Positions 39,551-48,093 of a DNA stretch of 64,000 bases are shown here, in pieces (position 1 is the first letter of the stretch; every line of letters starts with the position of its first letter). The notes beneath the pieces were generated by a model. The model was not told the DNA's origin, ran no database searches, and saw nothing but the letters and a program-made list of their open reading frames with translations. The position numbers and the translations under genes are program-made. Source of the stretch: Ulvibacter algarum (lineage in GTDB: Bacteria > Bacteroidota > Bacteroidia > Flavobacteriales > Flavobacteriaceae); contig CANLBJ010000002.1 in the NCBI GenBank assembly GCA_947488905.1, positions 1-64,000 on the forward strand, written 5' to 3'.

Positions 39551-39558
39551 TACTTTTG
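39551..39558 (+). promoter_or_regulatory. -7 box of the bamD operon
   Basis: TACTTTTG matches TAnnTTTG, with a TTG 19 bases further upstream (39529-39531) as a plausible -33 element. It lies inside the N-terminal extension given by the ORF track for bamD. Confidence 0.65.
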
Positions 39559-39576
39559 CACCACCTTTTTAGAAAT

Positions 39577-40377
39577 ATGAAAAATATCTTTTTAATAGTA
39601 GTCTTGTCTATCACATTTGCATCTTGTAGCGAATACCAAAAAGTATTAGCTGGCGACAGTATTGCAGATAAGTATGCTATGGCAGACTCTCTTTACACAC
39701 AGGGTAAATATTTAAAGTCTGTTAAGTTGATGGAGCAGATTATTCCTTCTTACCGTGGTAAACCTCAAGGACAAAAATTAATGTATTTATATGCTAACTC
39801 ATATTATACGATGGGAGATTATATCTTATCTGGATATCAGTTTGATAGGTTTACAATAAGTTACCCTAAAAGTGATAGTGTAGAAGTTGCTGCTTTTAAG
39901 TCTGCAAAAAGCTATTATGAGCTTTCTCCTAGATATTCTTTAGATCAAAAAGATACAGATAAGGCCTTAGAAAAATTACAAGGTTTTATTAATAATTATC
40001 CTAATTCTGAAAAAAGAGCAGATGCAAACGTGATGGTTCAAGACTTGAGAGGAAAGCTTGATAGAAAAGCATTTGAAACCGCACAGCAGTATTTACGTAT
40101 TTCAGATTATAAGGCAGCGATTGGCGCTTTTGATAATTTTATAGCAAGCCATCCTGGTTCTATATATAGAAAAGAGGCATTTTACGGTAGGCTAAAAGCA
40201 GCATACGAGTTAGCAATTAATAGTTTCCCGGCTTTAGTAGAAGAACGATTAATAACTACAGACGGATATTATAGTAGCTTTAAAAAATACTACTCAGAGA
40301 CTGAGTTAAATGAAGAAGCAGTTAAATTAAAAGAAGATATTGACAAGCGATTGTCAGTGATACAAAACCCGAGTTAA
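39577..40377 (+). CDS. bamD: Outer membrane protein assembly lipoprotein BamD
   Basis: 266 aa from the ATG at 39577; the TTG start at 39556 overlaps the promoter. The lipobox is FASC after a short hydrophobic helix. TPR-like repeats follow (YTQGKYLKSVKLMEQIIPSYRG, YYTMGDYILSGYQFDRFTISYP, YLRISDYKAAIGAFDNFIASHPGS), characteristic of BamD, which works with BamA to insert beta-barrels. It heads an operon with rpoZ-like, coaBC, the porD-like gene and perhaps recN. Confidence 0.93.
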   Translation: MKNIFLIVVLSITFASCSEYQKVLAGDSIADKYAMADSLYTQGKYLKSVKLMEQIIPSYRGKPQGQKLMYLYANSYYTMGDYILSGYQFDRFTISYPKSDSVEVAAFKSAKSYYELSPRYSLDQKDTDKALEKLQGFINNYPNSEKRADANVMVQDLRGKLDRKAFETAQQYLRISDYKAAIGAFDNFIASHPGSIYRKEAFYGRLKAAYELAINSFPALVEERLITTDGYYSSFKKYYSETELNEEAVKLKEDIDKRLSVIQNPS

Positions 40378-40386
40378 TACACGATT

Positions 40387-40722
40387 ATGGCAGATATAAA
40401 AAACAGTGAAGCACCTATCAGTACAACAACGATAGACAAGAATAAAGTAGACGCCCCTACAAATAATATTTATGAGGCGATATCTATTATTGCTAAACGT
40501 GCAAACCAGATTAATGGTGACATTAAAAAAGAACTTTTAGAAAAGCTTGATGAGTTTGCAACTTACAATGACAGTCTAGAAGAAATTTTTGAAAACAAAG
40601 AACAAATTGAAGTTTCTAAGTTTTACGAAAAATTACCTAAACCGCATTCTCTTGCAGTTCAAGAATGGTTAGATGATAAAATCTACCATAGAAATACTGC
40701 AGATAAAGACTTAGAACAATAG
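40387..40722 (+). CDS. RNA polymerase omega/Rpb6-like subunit
   Basis: 111 aa. The core TNNIYEAISIIAKRANQINGDIKKELLEKLDEFA resembles the Bacteroidota omega/Rpb6-like subunit found between bamD and coaBC in this class. It would stabilise the beta' subunit. The assignment rests on this motif and on gene order. Confidence 0.8.
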   Translation: MADIKNSEAPISTTTIDKNKVDAPTNNIYEAISIIAKRANQINGDIKKELLEKLDEFATYNDSLEEIFENKEQIEVSKFYEKLPKPHSLAVQEWLDDKIYHRNTADKDLEQ

Positions 40723-40726
40723 GCCA

Positions 40727-41938
40727 ATGTCTGTGTTAAGCGGAAAGCATATTTTACTAGGAGTAACTGGTGGTATCGCCGCTTATAAGGCAACTTTTTT
40801 AGTACGCGAGTTTATTAAAAAGGGTGCTGAGGTAAAGGTTGTTATGACAGAAGCTGCAAAAGAGTTTGTAACTCCTTTAACGCTTTCTACTCTTTCTAAA
40901 AATGAAGTATACTCTTCATTTACCAATGAAGAAGATAATAATGCCCAATGGAACAACCATGTAGAGTTGGCCCTTTGGGCAGACTTATTTGTGATCGCCC
41001 CAGCGACTGCAAATACGTTGTCAAAAATGGCAAATGGTACTTGTGATAATATTTTATTAGCTTGTTATTTGTCTGCAAAATGTCCAGTTTACTTTGCACC
41101 TGCAATGGATCTAGATATGTATAAACATCCTTCAACACCACAAAGTTTTGAGAAGCTAGCTACCTTCGGAAATATTAAAATTGAAGCGGGTTATGGTGAA
41201 TTAGCAAGTGGGTTAGTGGGACAAGGTAGAATGGCAGAACCTGATGAAATAGCAGTTTTTATTGAAAATGATATTTCAGAAAAACTACCACTTAAGGGTA
41301 AGAAAGTTGTGTTAACAGCTGGTCCTACCTATGAAGCTATTGATCCTGTACGTTTTATAGGAAACCACTCAAGCGGTAAAATGGGATTTGCAATTGCTAA
41401 AGTTGCTGCAAGTTTAGGTGCTCAAGTAACCTTGATTTCTGGGCCTTCTCATCAACAACTGGAACACAGTAGTGTAAACGTTATAAGAGTGACCTCTGCA
41501 GCTCAAATGTATGAACAAGCACATTTGTTTTTTAATGACTGTGACATCGCTATTCTTAGTGCTGCCGTGGCAGATTATCGCCCAGCAACTGTAGCAACTC
41601 AAAAAATTAAGAAAAAAGAGGGTGAGATGACTATTAAGCTAGAAAAGACGCTTGATATTCTAGCATCTCTAGGAAAAATAAAACAAAAACAATTTTTAGT
41701 TGGTTTTGCATTAGAAACTCAAAATGAAGTGGAAAATGCAAAAATTAAAATCAAGAAAAAGAATTTAGACTTAATTGTGTTAAATTCGCTAAACGACAAG
41801 GGAGCAGGTTTTGCAGCAGACACTAACAAAGTGACTTTAATAGATGCAGACAATAAAGCCTACCCTTTTTCAGTTAAACCTAAAGAGGATGTCGCTCACG
41901 ATATTCTAGAACATATTATTAAGACAATTTATGTATAA
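40727..41938 (+). CDS. coaBC: Phosphopantothenoylcysteine decarboxylase/synthetase
   Basis: 403 aa bifunctional enzyme of CoA biosynthesis. The N-terminal FMN-binding CoaC domain has VTGGIAAYKA, the catalytic His in NNHVELALWADLFVIAPATANT, and PAMDLDM. The C-terminal CoaB domain has VVLTAGPTYEAIDPVRFIGNHSSGKMG and the late NSLNDKGAGF. Overlaps the next gene by 8 bp. Confidence 0.96.
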   Translation: MSVLSGKHILLGVTGGIAAYKATFLVREFIKKGAEVKVVMTEAAKEFVTPLTLSTLSKNEVYSSFTNEEDNNAQWNNHVELALWADLFVIAPATANTLSKMANGTCDNILLACYLSAKCPVYFAPAMDLDMYKHPSTPQSFEKLATFGNIKIEAGYGELASGLVGQGRMAEPDEIAVFIENDISEKLPLKGKKVVLTAGPTYEAIDPVRFIGNHSSGKMGFAIAKVAASLGAQVTLISGPSHQQLEHSSVNVIRVTSAAQMYEQAHLFFNDCDIAILSAAVADYRPATVATQKIKKKEGEMTIKLEKTLDILASLGKIKQKQFLVGFALETQNEVENAKIKIKKKNLDLIVLNSLNDKGAGFAADTNKVTLIDADNKAYPFSVKPKEDVAHDILEHIIKTIYV

Positions 41939-42818
41939 ATACATACTTCTACTTATAGCTTTTTTTAGTATTGGTGCTCAGGCGCAAGAAATGAATGCTA
42001 CCGTAACTATAGATGCACAACAAACAGGGCAGCCTAACTTTCAGGTTTTTAGAACGCTTGAAAACCAGTTGACAGAATTTATTAATACTACAAGTTGGAC
42101 AGAAGATTCTTATAAAACACAAGAGCGTATTGATGCAAATTTTACTATCATCGTTAGTAGTTTTGATGGTGATGATTTTAATGCTTCATTACAGGTACAA
42201 GCATCTCGTCCTGTTTTTGGGTCAACGTATGATACTCCTATTTACAATTATAATGATAAGGCAATGAGCTTTAATTATAAGGAGTTTGAAAATCTTACTT
42301 TTAACCCTAACACGTATGACTCTAACTTAGTTGCTGTAGTTGTTTTTCATATTTACACAATACTTGGTATGGATGCAGATAGCTTTAGTTTAGGAGGAGG
42401 AGAATCTCATTTTGAAACTGCAAAGCAAATAGTAAACACAGCAGCAAGTAGTAATTTTTCTGGCTGGAAAGCTACAGATGGTCTTCAGTCTAGATATCGT
42501 TTTAATGATGCTTTATTATCTAATGTTTATGATGAGTTTCATACTGCAATGTATCAATATCACAGATTAGGTTTAGACTTAATGCATAACAATCAAAAAG
42601 ATGGAAAGCAAGGTGCTGTAGACGCAATAACTTCTCTAAAAAGTATAAATGACAGACGTCCTAATAGTTTTTTAATAAGAACGTTTTTTGATGCTAAAAG
42701 TGATGAGATTGCTGCAATGTTTTCTGGCGGTCCTAGCGTTGATGTTACAACTCTAATAGATAATCTTAATAGACTAGCTCCTACAAAAAGAACTACTTGG
42801 AGCGCAATTAAATTTTAA
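41931..42818 (+). CDS. DUF4835 / PorD-like secreted protein
   Basis: 295 aa with a signal peptide (ending SIGAQAQEM). Homologues directly after coaBC in Bacteroidota are labelled DUF4835, and more recently T9SS protein PorD; that name is recalled, not searched. If right, it would serve the secretion system that exports the two large adhesins and the sugar dehydrogenase in this window. Starts inside the end of coaBC. Confidence 0.7.
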   Translation: MYKYILLLIAFFSIGAQAQEMNATVTIDAQQTGQPNFQVFRTLENQLTEFINTTSWTEDSYKTQERIDANFTIIVSSFDGDDFNASLQVQASRPVFGSTYDTPIYNYNDKAMSFNYKEFENLTFNPNTYDSNLVAVVVFHIYTILGMDADSFSLGGGESHFETAKQIVNTAASSNFSGWKATDGLQSRYRFNDALLSNVYDEFHTAMYQYHRLGLDLMHNNQKDGKQGAVDAITSLKSINDRRPNSFLIRTFFDAKSDEIAAMFSGGPSVDVTTLIDNLNRLAPTKRTTWSAIKF

Positions 42819-42853
42819 GTTTCATTTTACTTGCAGAAAGTGTAATTCTCCTT

Positions 42854-42867
42854 TACTTTTAAAAGTA
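42854..42867. promoter_or_regulatory. 14 bp perfect palindrome upstream of recN
   Basis: TACTTTTAAAAGTA lies in the 91 bp gap between the porD-like gene and recN, 42 bp before the TTG start. It could be an operator or a weak hairpin. It is AT-rich, so chance is possible. Confidence 0.3.
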
Positions 42868-42909
42868 TATACAGAGAAAAATATTTAAATTTAAATAGAC
42901 ACTACACAC

Positions 42910-44562
42910 TTGATTTCTACACTACTTATAAAAAATTATGCTTTAATAGATGATATTAAAGTTGATATAGACGCAGGACTCACCATAATTACTGGTGAGA
43001 CTGGCGCAGGAAAATCTATTTTGTTAGGTGCTCTAGGCTTACTTTTAGGTAAACGCGCAGATTTAAGTGCGGTAAGAGATGCCTCAAAAAAATGTATTAT
43101 AGAGGGAGAATTTCTTCTGAAACGTTTTGATCTTTCTACCGTGTTCGCTTCATTAGATGTAGATTATGATCCACACACAATTATAAGACGTGAACTTTTG
43201 CCAAGCGGGAAATCTCGTTCTTTTGTAAATGATACACCAGTAACCTTGCAGCAATTGCAGGGTCTAGCGCCATTTTTAGTAGATATTCATAGCCAACACG
43301 AGACTATGACAGTTGCAAGCGAGAAATTTCAGATGGAAATGCTTGATGCTGTTGCAGGTAATAAAAGTATTTTAGAATCTTACCAAGCAGAACTTATAAA
43401 CTATAAAGAGAAGGCTGAGATACTCGCAGGGCTTATTTATAAAAAAGAAACAGTAGATAAAGAGCTAGATTATAATTCATTTTTATTTAATGAATTACAA
43501 GAAGCAAACCTATCAAAAATAGACCAACCAACACTTGAAGAGCAACTTCAAAACCTTCAAAATAGTGAAGAAATTACAGAGAAATTATCTCACGCATTAC
43601 AATTACTTGATGCAGAAGATGTAGGTGCTATTGCTGTAATTAAAGAAGCAAGATTAGCGCTAGGTCGTGTAAAAGGATATTCTGTTTATTATAATGAATT
43701 GTGGGAGCGTTTACAGAGCGTAGTCATAGAACTAGAAGACATAGAAGAAGAGATAAATACCTCTTCTCAAAAAGTAGATACAGCACCAGAATTACTTGAA
43801 GAAGTAACTGCAAAATTACAGTTGCTTTATCAATTGCAACAAAAACATAAAGTACAAACTGTAGCAGAGCTTATAGAAATAGAACAGCAGCTAGGTGAAA
43901 AAATAGATATTACTGGATCGCTTGAAGACCAAATAACTGCTATTGAAAAAGATAAAATTTCCGCAGCAAAAAAACTAGATGTACTCTCAAAGCAATTGCA
44001 CGATAGAAGAATAGAGATTTTTCCAGTACTCAAACAAAAATTAGAAAGTGTTTTGTTAGATTTAGGATTGCCTAACGCTACGTTTACACTATCACTTGAG
44101 GCAACTGAACACTATAAGATGGACGGTAAAGATGCTTTACAATTATTGTTTACTGCAAATAAGGGTACAAAACCTGGGCTCTTAAAAAAAGTAGCTTCTG
44201 GTGGAGAGTTAAGCAGGATAATGCTTGCAATAAAAGCCATACTAGCAGGGTATAAAAGATTGCCAACTATTATATTTGACGAAATAGACACTGGTGTATC
44301 TGGAGAGATAGCGCTTAAAATGGCACATATTTTAGAGCAAATGGGTAGTACAATGCAGTTAGTGAGTATCACGCATTTACCACAAATAGCATCAAAAGGA
44401 AAGCACCATTTAAAAGTATACAAAAAAGATGTAGACGGTAAGACTGCTACTTTTATTGAAAAATTAAACAAAGAAGATCGAATAAGAGAGATAGCGATGA
44501 TGCTAGGGGGACAGAACATTACCACAACGGCCTTAGAGCACGCTACTCAATTATTGAAATAA
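42910..44562 (+). CDS. recN: DNA repair ATPase RecN
   Basis: 550 aa SMC-like protein. Walker A GETGAGKS at the N-terminus, a long coiled-coil middle, and the C-terminal ABC signature (ASGGELSRIMLAIK) and Walker B (TIIFDEIDTGVSG). Acts in double-strand break repair. The TTG start gives the family N-terminus (MISTLLIKNYALIDD); no ATG is available. Confidence 0.96.
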   Translation: MISTLLIKNYALIDDIKVDIDAGLTIITGETGAGKSILLGALGLLLGKRADLSAVRDASKKCIIEGEFLLKRFDLSTVFASLDVDYDPHTIIRRELLPSGKSRSFVNDTPVTLQQLQGLAPFLVDIHSQHETMTVASEKFQMEMLDAVAGNKSILESYQAELINYKEKAEILAGLIYKKETVDKELDYNSFLFNELQEANLSKIDQPTLEEQLQNLQNSEEITEKLSHALQLLDAEDVGAIAVIKEARLALGRVKGYSVYYNELWERLQSVVIELEDIEEEINTSSQKVDTAPELLEEVTAKLQLLYQLQQKHKVQTVAELIEIEQQLGEKIDITGSLEDQITAIEKDKISAAKKLDVLSKQLHDRRIEIFPVLKQKLESVLLDLGLPNATFTLSLEATEHYKMDGKDALQLLFTANKGTKPGLLKKVASGGELSRIMLAIKAILAGYKRLPTIIFDEIDTGVSGEIALKMAHILEQMGSTMQLVSITHLPQIASKGKHHLKVYKKDVDGKTATFIEKLNKEDRIREIAMMLGGQNITTTALEHATQLLK

Positions 44563-44598
44563 GAACTATATTTACATTAAATTAAACTGACCAAAATT

Positions 44599-45414
44599 AT
44601 GAATTACAATTTATTAAAAGGAAAGAGAGGGATTATTTTTGGAGCTCTAGATGCAAATTCTATCGCTTGGAAAACAGCAGAAAGAGTGCATGAAGAAGGA
44701 GGGCAGTTTGTCCTAACTAATGCGCCAATTGCGCTACGTATGGGTACTATTAATGAATTAGCAGAAAAAACGAACTCACAAGTTATACCAGCAGATGCAA
44801 CTAGTATTGAAGATCTAGAAAATCTAGTAGATCAAGCTATGGAAATTCTAGGAGGTAAAATTGATTTTGTATTACACTCTATAGGGATGTCTGTAAATGT
44901 AAGAAAAGGAAAAGCTTACACAGATCAAAACTATGATTGGACTCATAAAGGGTGGGATATCTCTGCAGGTTCTTTTCATAAAACAATGAGCGTTTTATAC
45001 AAGAAAGATGCAATGAATGAATGGGGTAGTATCGTAGCATTGACCTATATGGCGGCACAACGTGTTTTTCCAGATTACAATGATATGGCAGATAATAAGG
45101 CATATCTTGAGTCTATTGCACGTAGTTTTGGGTATTTCTTTGGTCGTGATAAAAATGTACGTGTAAACACCATCTCTCAATCTCCTACGCCTACTACGGC
45201 TGGACAAGGGGTAAAAGGGTTTGATGGTTTTATTGCTTATGCAGATAAAATGTCACCGTTAGGTAACGCGACAGGTGAAGACTGTGCAAACTATACGGTA
45301 GCAATGTTTAGTGATTTAACAAAAAGAGTTACACTACAAAACCTATTTAACGATGGCGGATTCTCAAATATGGGAGTAAGTACTGCCGTTATGGATAAAT
45401 TTATTGAAGAGTAA
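44599..45414 (+). CDS. fabI: Enoyl-ACP reductase (NADH), FabI type
   Basis: 271 aa short-chain dehydrogenase-type enzyme that performs the last reduction in each fatty-acid elongation round. The N-terminal KGKRGIIFGALDANSIAW binds NADH and the catalytic Tyr-x6-Lys is in PDYNDMADNKAYLES. SQSPTPTTAGQGVKGFDGF is the substrate loop. A TATATTTA sequence 25 bp upstream is one base off the -7 consensus. Followed by a clear terminator. Confidence 0.95.
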   Translation: MNYNLLKGKRGIIFGALDANSIAWKTAERVHEEGGQFVLTNAPIALRMGTINELAEKTNSQVIPADATSIEDLENLVDQAMEILGGKIDFVLHSIGMSVNVRKGKAYTDQNYDWTHKGWDISAGSFHKTMSVLYKKDAMNEWGSIVALTYMAAQRVFPDYNDMADNKAYLESIARSFGYFFGRDKNVRVNTISQSPTPTTAGQGVKGFDGFIAYADKMSPLGNATGEDCANYTVAMFSDLTKRVTLQNLFNDGGFSNMGVSTAVMDKFIEE

Positions 45415-45438
45415 CAACTATATTATTATATAATATTA

Positions 45439-45466
45439 AAGCCATCCTTCGGGATGGCTTTTTTTA
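45439..45466 (+). terminator. Terminator of fabI with a TTCG loop
   Basis: AAGCCATCC-TTCG-GGATGGCTT followed by TTTTT: a stable UUCG tetraloop hairpin. The following gene's -7 box starts 6 bp after it. Confidence 0.95.
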
Positions 45467-45471
45467 TTGCT

Positions 45472-45479
45472 TATTTTTG
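45472..45479 (+). promoter_or_regulatory. -7 box of the glycosyltransferase operon
   Basis: TATTTTTG matches TAnnTTTG and ends 4 bases before the ATG at 45484, so a leaderless transcript is expected. The -33 position falls inside the fabI terminator. Confidence 0.55.
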
Positions 45480-45483
45480 CGAG

Positions 45484-46485
45484 ATGCAGTTATCCTATTC
45501 TTTTATTATTCCTGTTTATAACAGACCCGATGAGGTAGAAGAGCTTTTAGAGAGTCTCTCAAAAATGGAGGGTAATATCCCTTCGGAAATATTAATAATA
45601 GAAGATGGCTCTACTATTTTATGTAAAGAGGTATGTGACAAATATGCTGCTGTATTAGATATTGAGTATTTCAGTAAGGAAAATTCTGGACCGGGAGCTT
45701 CACGTAATTACGGAATGCAACGAGCAAAAGGTAATTACTTTATTATTCTTGATAGCGATTGCATATTGCCACCACAATATTTAAAAACTGTAGATGCTTT
45801 TTTGCAAAAAAGGTATGTGGATTGTTATGGTGGGGCAGATGCAGCGCACGATTCTTTTACACCATTACAGAAAGCAATAAACTATACAATGACCTCCTTT
45901 TTTACCACCGGAGGTATACGCGGAAGCAAAAAAAGTGTCTCAAAATTTGAACCTCGTAGTTTTAATATGGGTATTTCAAAAGAAGTATTTGAAGCCACAG
46001 CAGGGTACGCAAAAATACACCCTGGTGAAGATCCAGATTTGTCACACAGAATATTGAAAACTGGTTTTAAAACCGCTTTTTTGCCAGATGCATATGTTTT
46101 TCATAAACGTAGAATCTCTTGGAGTAAATTTTACCAACAAGTGCGTAAGTTTGGGTTAGTAAGGCCTATACTTTCTACTTGGCATCCTGAGGCAGCAAAA
46201 ATCACATTCTGGTTACCTACCGTCTTTGTGTTTTTTGTAATAGGTAGTTTATTGTTAGGTGTGGTAGTAAATTCTATATTATTGGTTCCGTTAGGTTTAT
46301 ATTTACTTTTATTATTTATAGACAGTTTAATAAAAAACAAGAGTTTAAAAGTCGCTATTTTAAGTATCGCAGCTGTGTTTGTGCAATTTTTTGGGTACGG
46401 AGTCGCTTTTTTAAAATCTACTTTTTATATTAGACTATTGGGGCGAGATCCTATAAAACAGTTTCCATTTTTATTTTTTAAATAA
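45484..46485 (+). CDS. Family 2 glycosyltransferase
   Basis: 333 aa from the ATG at 45484; the track start (45454) lies inside the fabI terminator. The N-terminal GT-A domain has YSFIIPVYNRPDEVEELL, ENSGPGASRNYGMQRAKG and the DxD-type ILDSDC, with a later GEDPDLSHRI. The C-terminus has two or three membrane segments. It transfers a sugar from a nucleotide donor to an unknown acceptor, probably at the inner membrane. Confidence 0.9.
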   Translation: MQLSYSFIIPVYNRPDEVEELLESLSKMEGNIPSEILIIEDGSTILCKEVCDKYAAVLDIEYFSKENSGPGASRNYGMQRAKGNYFIILDSDCILPPQYLKTVDAFLQKRYVDCYGGADAAHDSFTPLQKAINYTMTSFFTTGGIRGSKKSVSKFEPRSFNMGISKEVFEATAGYAKIHPGEDPDLSHRILKTGFKTAFLPDAYVFHKRRISWSKFYQQVRKFGLVRPILSTWHPEAAKITFWLPTVFVFFVIGSLLLGVVVNSILLVPLGLYLLLLFIDSLIKNKSLKVAILSIAAVFVQFFGYGVAFLKSTFYIRLLGRDPIKQFPFLFFK

Positions 46486-46490
46486 AACAA

Positions 46491-47441
46491 TTGATCACAT
46501 CTAATTTTCATATTAAAAACTCAAAGTGGAGAACTTTTTTTTTCTTCCTGCTTGTGGCGTCTTTGTTTTGGGTATTAACTAAAATTAGTAAAGAGTTTGC
46601 TGCACCAATAACTACAGGTATTCAATATATAAATGTTCCAGAGACTTTATCTATAAAAGACGCAAATGTAGATGAGCTATCATTTAATTTATTTACTAAT
46701 GGTTATAATTTTTTAGGTTATAAATTAAAGCCGCCAGTATTATCTATTGATGTTTCAAAATATATTAGTGATAATAAGAGTACGATAACAATAACGAGTG
46801 AGCAGCTTTTAAAAGAAATTAATCTTCAATTTCCTTCTATTAGTTCTGCAAATACACTAAATATTGATGTGTTGACGCTAACGGTAGATCCTATTGTGCG
46901 TAAAAAAATACCAGTTGTAATTAAAAATAATGCCTCTTATAAAAAGGGTTTTAGACGTATAGGACCAATTGTTGTAAAACCAGATTCTATTTTTGTTTCT
47001 GGTCCGCAAATAAATGTAAAAACCATAGATAGTATTGTCACAGAAGTATTAGTTGTTGATTTACTAGACAGTGATATATCAAAAAAAGTAAAGGTTATTA
47101 GACCTAAGGTTAAAGGGGTTACTCTGTCTAATGAGACAGTATCTGTTTTTTGGAAAGTAAAAGAAGTGGCACAAAAAGAATTTGAAATCCCTATTGATTT
47201 GATTAATAAGCCTACGGGAGAAATAATAAAAATGATCCCCAATAAAGTTAAAATTCGTGTAGATGTTACCTTAGATAATTTTAATGAAATTAAAGCTTCA
47301 GACTTTAAAATCATTTGTGATTATAATGAACGTAACCTCGACGAAAACTTTATGATTGCACATCTACAAAAAAATACAGAAAAGGTAGAACACATAGAGC
47401 TCACAACACAAAAAATAGATTTTTTAACTTTCAAAGAATGA
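46491..47441 (+). CDS. YbbR/CdaR-like domain protein
   Basis: 316 aa with one N-terminal membrane anchor (TFFFFLLVASLFWVLTKISKEF) and YbbR-like repeats outside (for example VDPIVRKKIPVVIKNN). Firmicute homologues (CdaR) regulate cyclic-di-AMP synthase; no such gene is in the window, so the role here is unknown. The start is TTG, 5 bp after the glycosyltransferase stop; no ATG precedes the anchor. Overlaps coaE by 4 bp. Confidence 0.82.
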   Translation: MITSNFHIKNSKWRTFFFFLLVASLFWVLTKISKEFAAPITTGIQYINVPETLSIKDANVDELSFNLFTNGYNFLGYKLKPPVLSIDVSKYISDNKSTITITSEQLLKEINLQFPSISSANTLNIDVLTLTVDPIVRKKIPVVIKNNASYKKGFRRIGPIVVKPDSIFVSGPQINVKTIDSIVTEVLVVDLLDSDISKKVKVIRPKVKGVTLSNETVSVFWKVKEVAQKEFEIPIDLINKPTGEIIKMIPNKVKIRVDVTLDNFNEIKASDFKIICDYNERNLDENFMIAHLQKNTEKVEHIELTTQKIDFLTFKE

Positions 47442-48022
47442 AAATAGTAGGTTTAACAGGTGGTATAGGAAGTGGTAAAAGTACTGTTGCAGCTATGTTT
47501 GCAGATTTGGGAGTGCCTATTTTTATTACAGATAATGAAGGGCGACGCCTATTAAATAAATCTAAAGTTGTACGTAAAAAAGTAATTAGCCTGCTTGGTG
47601 AAGAGGCTTATATAGATAATCTCCCAGATAGAAAATTTATTGCTTCACGTGTGTTTAATGATAAAGAATTATTAGCATCTTTAAATGCTATTATCCACCC
47701 AAAAGTCGCTCAAAATTTTAAAAGATGGGTTGCAAAACAGGATGCTCCTTATTGCATCAAAGAGTCTGCAATTTTATTTGAGACTGGAGGTGATGCTCAT
47801 TGTGATGCTACTATCACTGTAGCGGTGCCGTTAGAAGAAAGAATAAAAAGAGTTTTAAAAAGAGATGCTACCACACTAGAAGATGTTGAAGCTAGACTAA
47901 GAAATCAGCAAAATGACGATTATCGTATAGATAAATCGGATTATGTGATAACAAATATTTTAATAGAAGACACCCTTAAGCAAGTTGTAAGTATCCATAA
48001 ACTGCTACTAGAGCTTGTATAG
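47438..48022 (+). CDS. coaE: Dephospho-CoA kinase
   Basis: 194 aa. P-loop GLTGGIGSGKSTVA at the N-terminus, DNEGRRLL and HPKVAQNFKRW in the substrate region, and IRVLKRD-like lid (RIKRVLKRD). Phosphorylates the 3'-OH of dephospho-CoA, the last step of CoA synthesis. Coupled to the YbbR gene by an ATGA overlap. Confidence 0.96.
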   Translation: MKIVGLTGGIGSGKSTVAAMFADLGVPIFITDNEGRRLLNKSKVVRKKVISLLGEEAYIDNLPDRKFIASRVFNDKELLASLNAIIHPKVAQNFKRWVAKQDAPYCIKESAILFETGGDAHCDATITVAVPLEERIKRVLKRDATTLEDVEARLRNQQNDDYRIDKSDYVITNILIEDTLKQVVSIHKLLLELV

Positions 48023-48081
48023 ACCATCATTGAGTTTTGTTAACATTTGGTTAAAAGGTATAGCGATAAATGTTAAAGGAC

Positions 48082-48089
48082 TATTTTTG
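48082..48089 (+). promoter_or_regulatory. -7 box of the two-component operon
   Basis: TATTTTTG matches TAnnTTTG and ends 4 bases before the histidine kinase ATG, again suggesting a leaderless mRNA. Confidence 0.6.
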
Positions 48090-48093
48090 ATAA

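Noticed and set aside
46491-48022. Cyclic-di-AMP signalling locus suggested by the YbbR/CdaR-like gene
   Set aside because: No diadenylate cyclase (DAC-domain) gene is present nearby; the neighbours are a glycosyltransferase and coaE.
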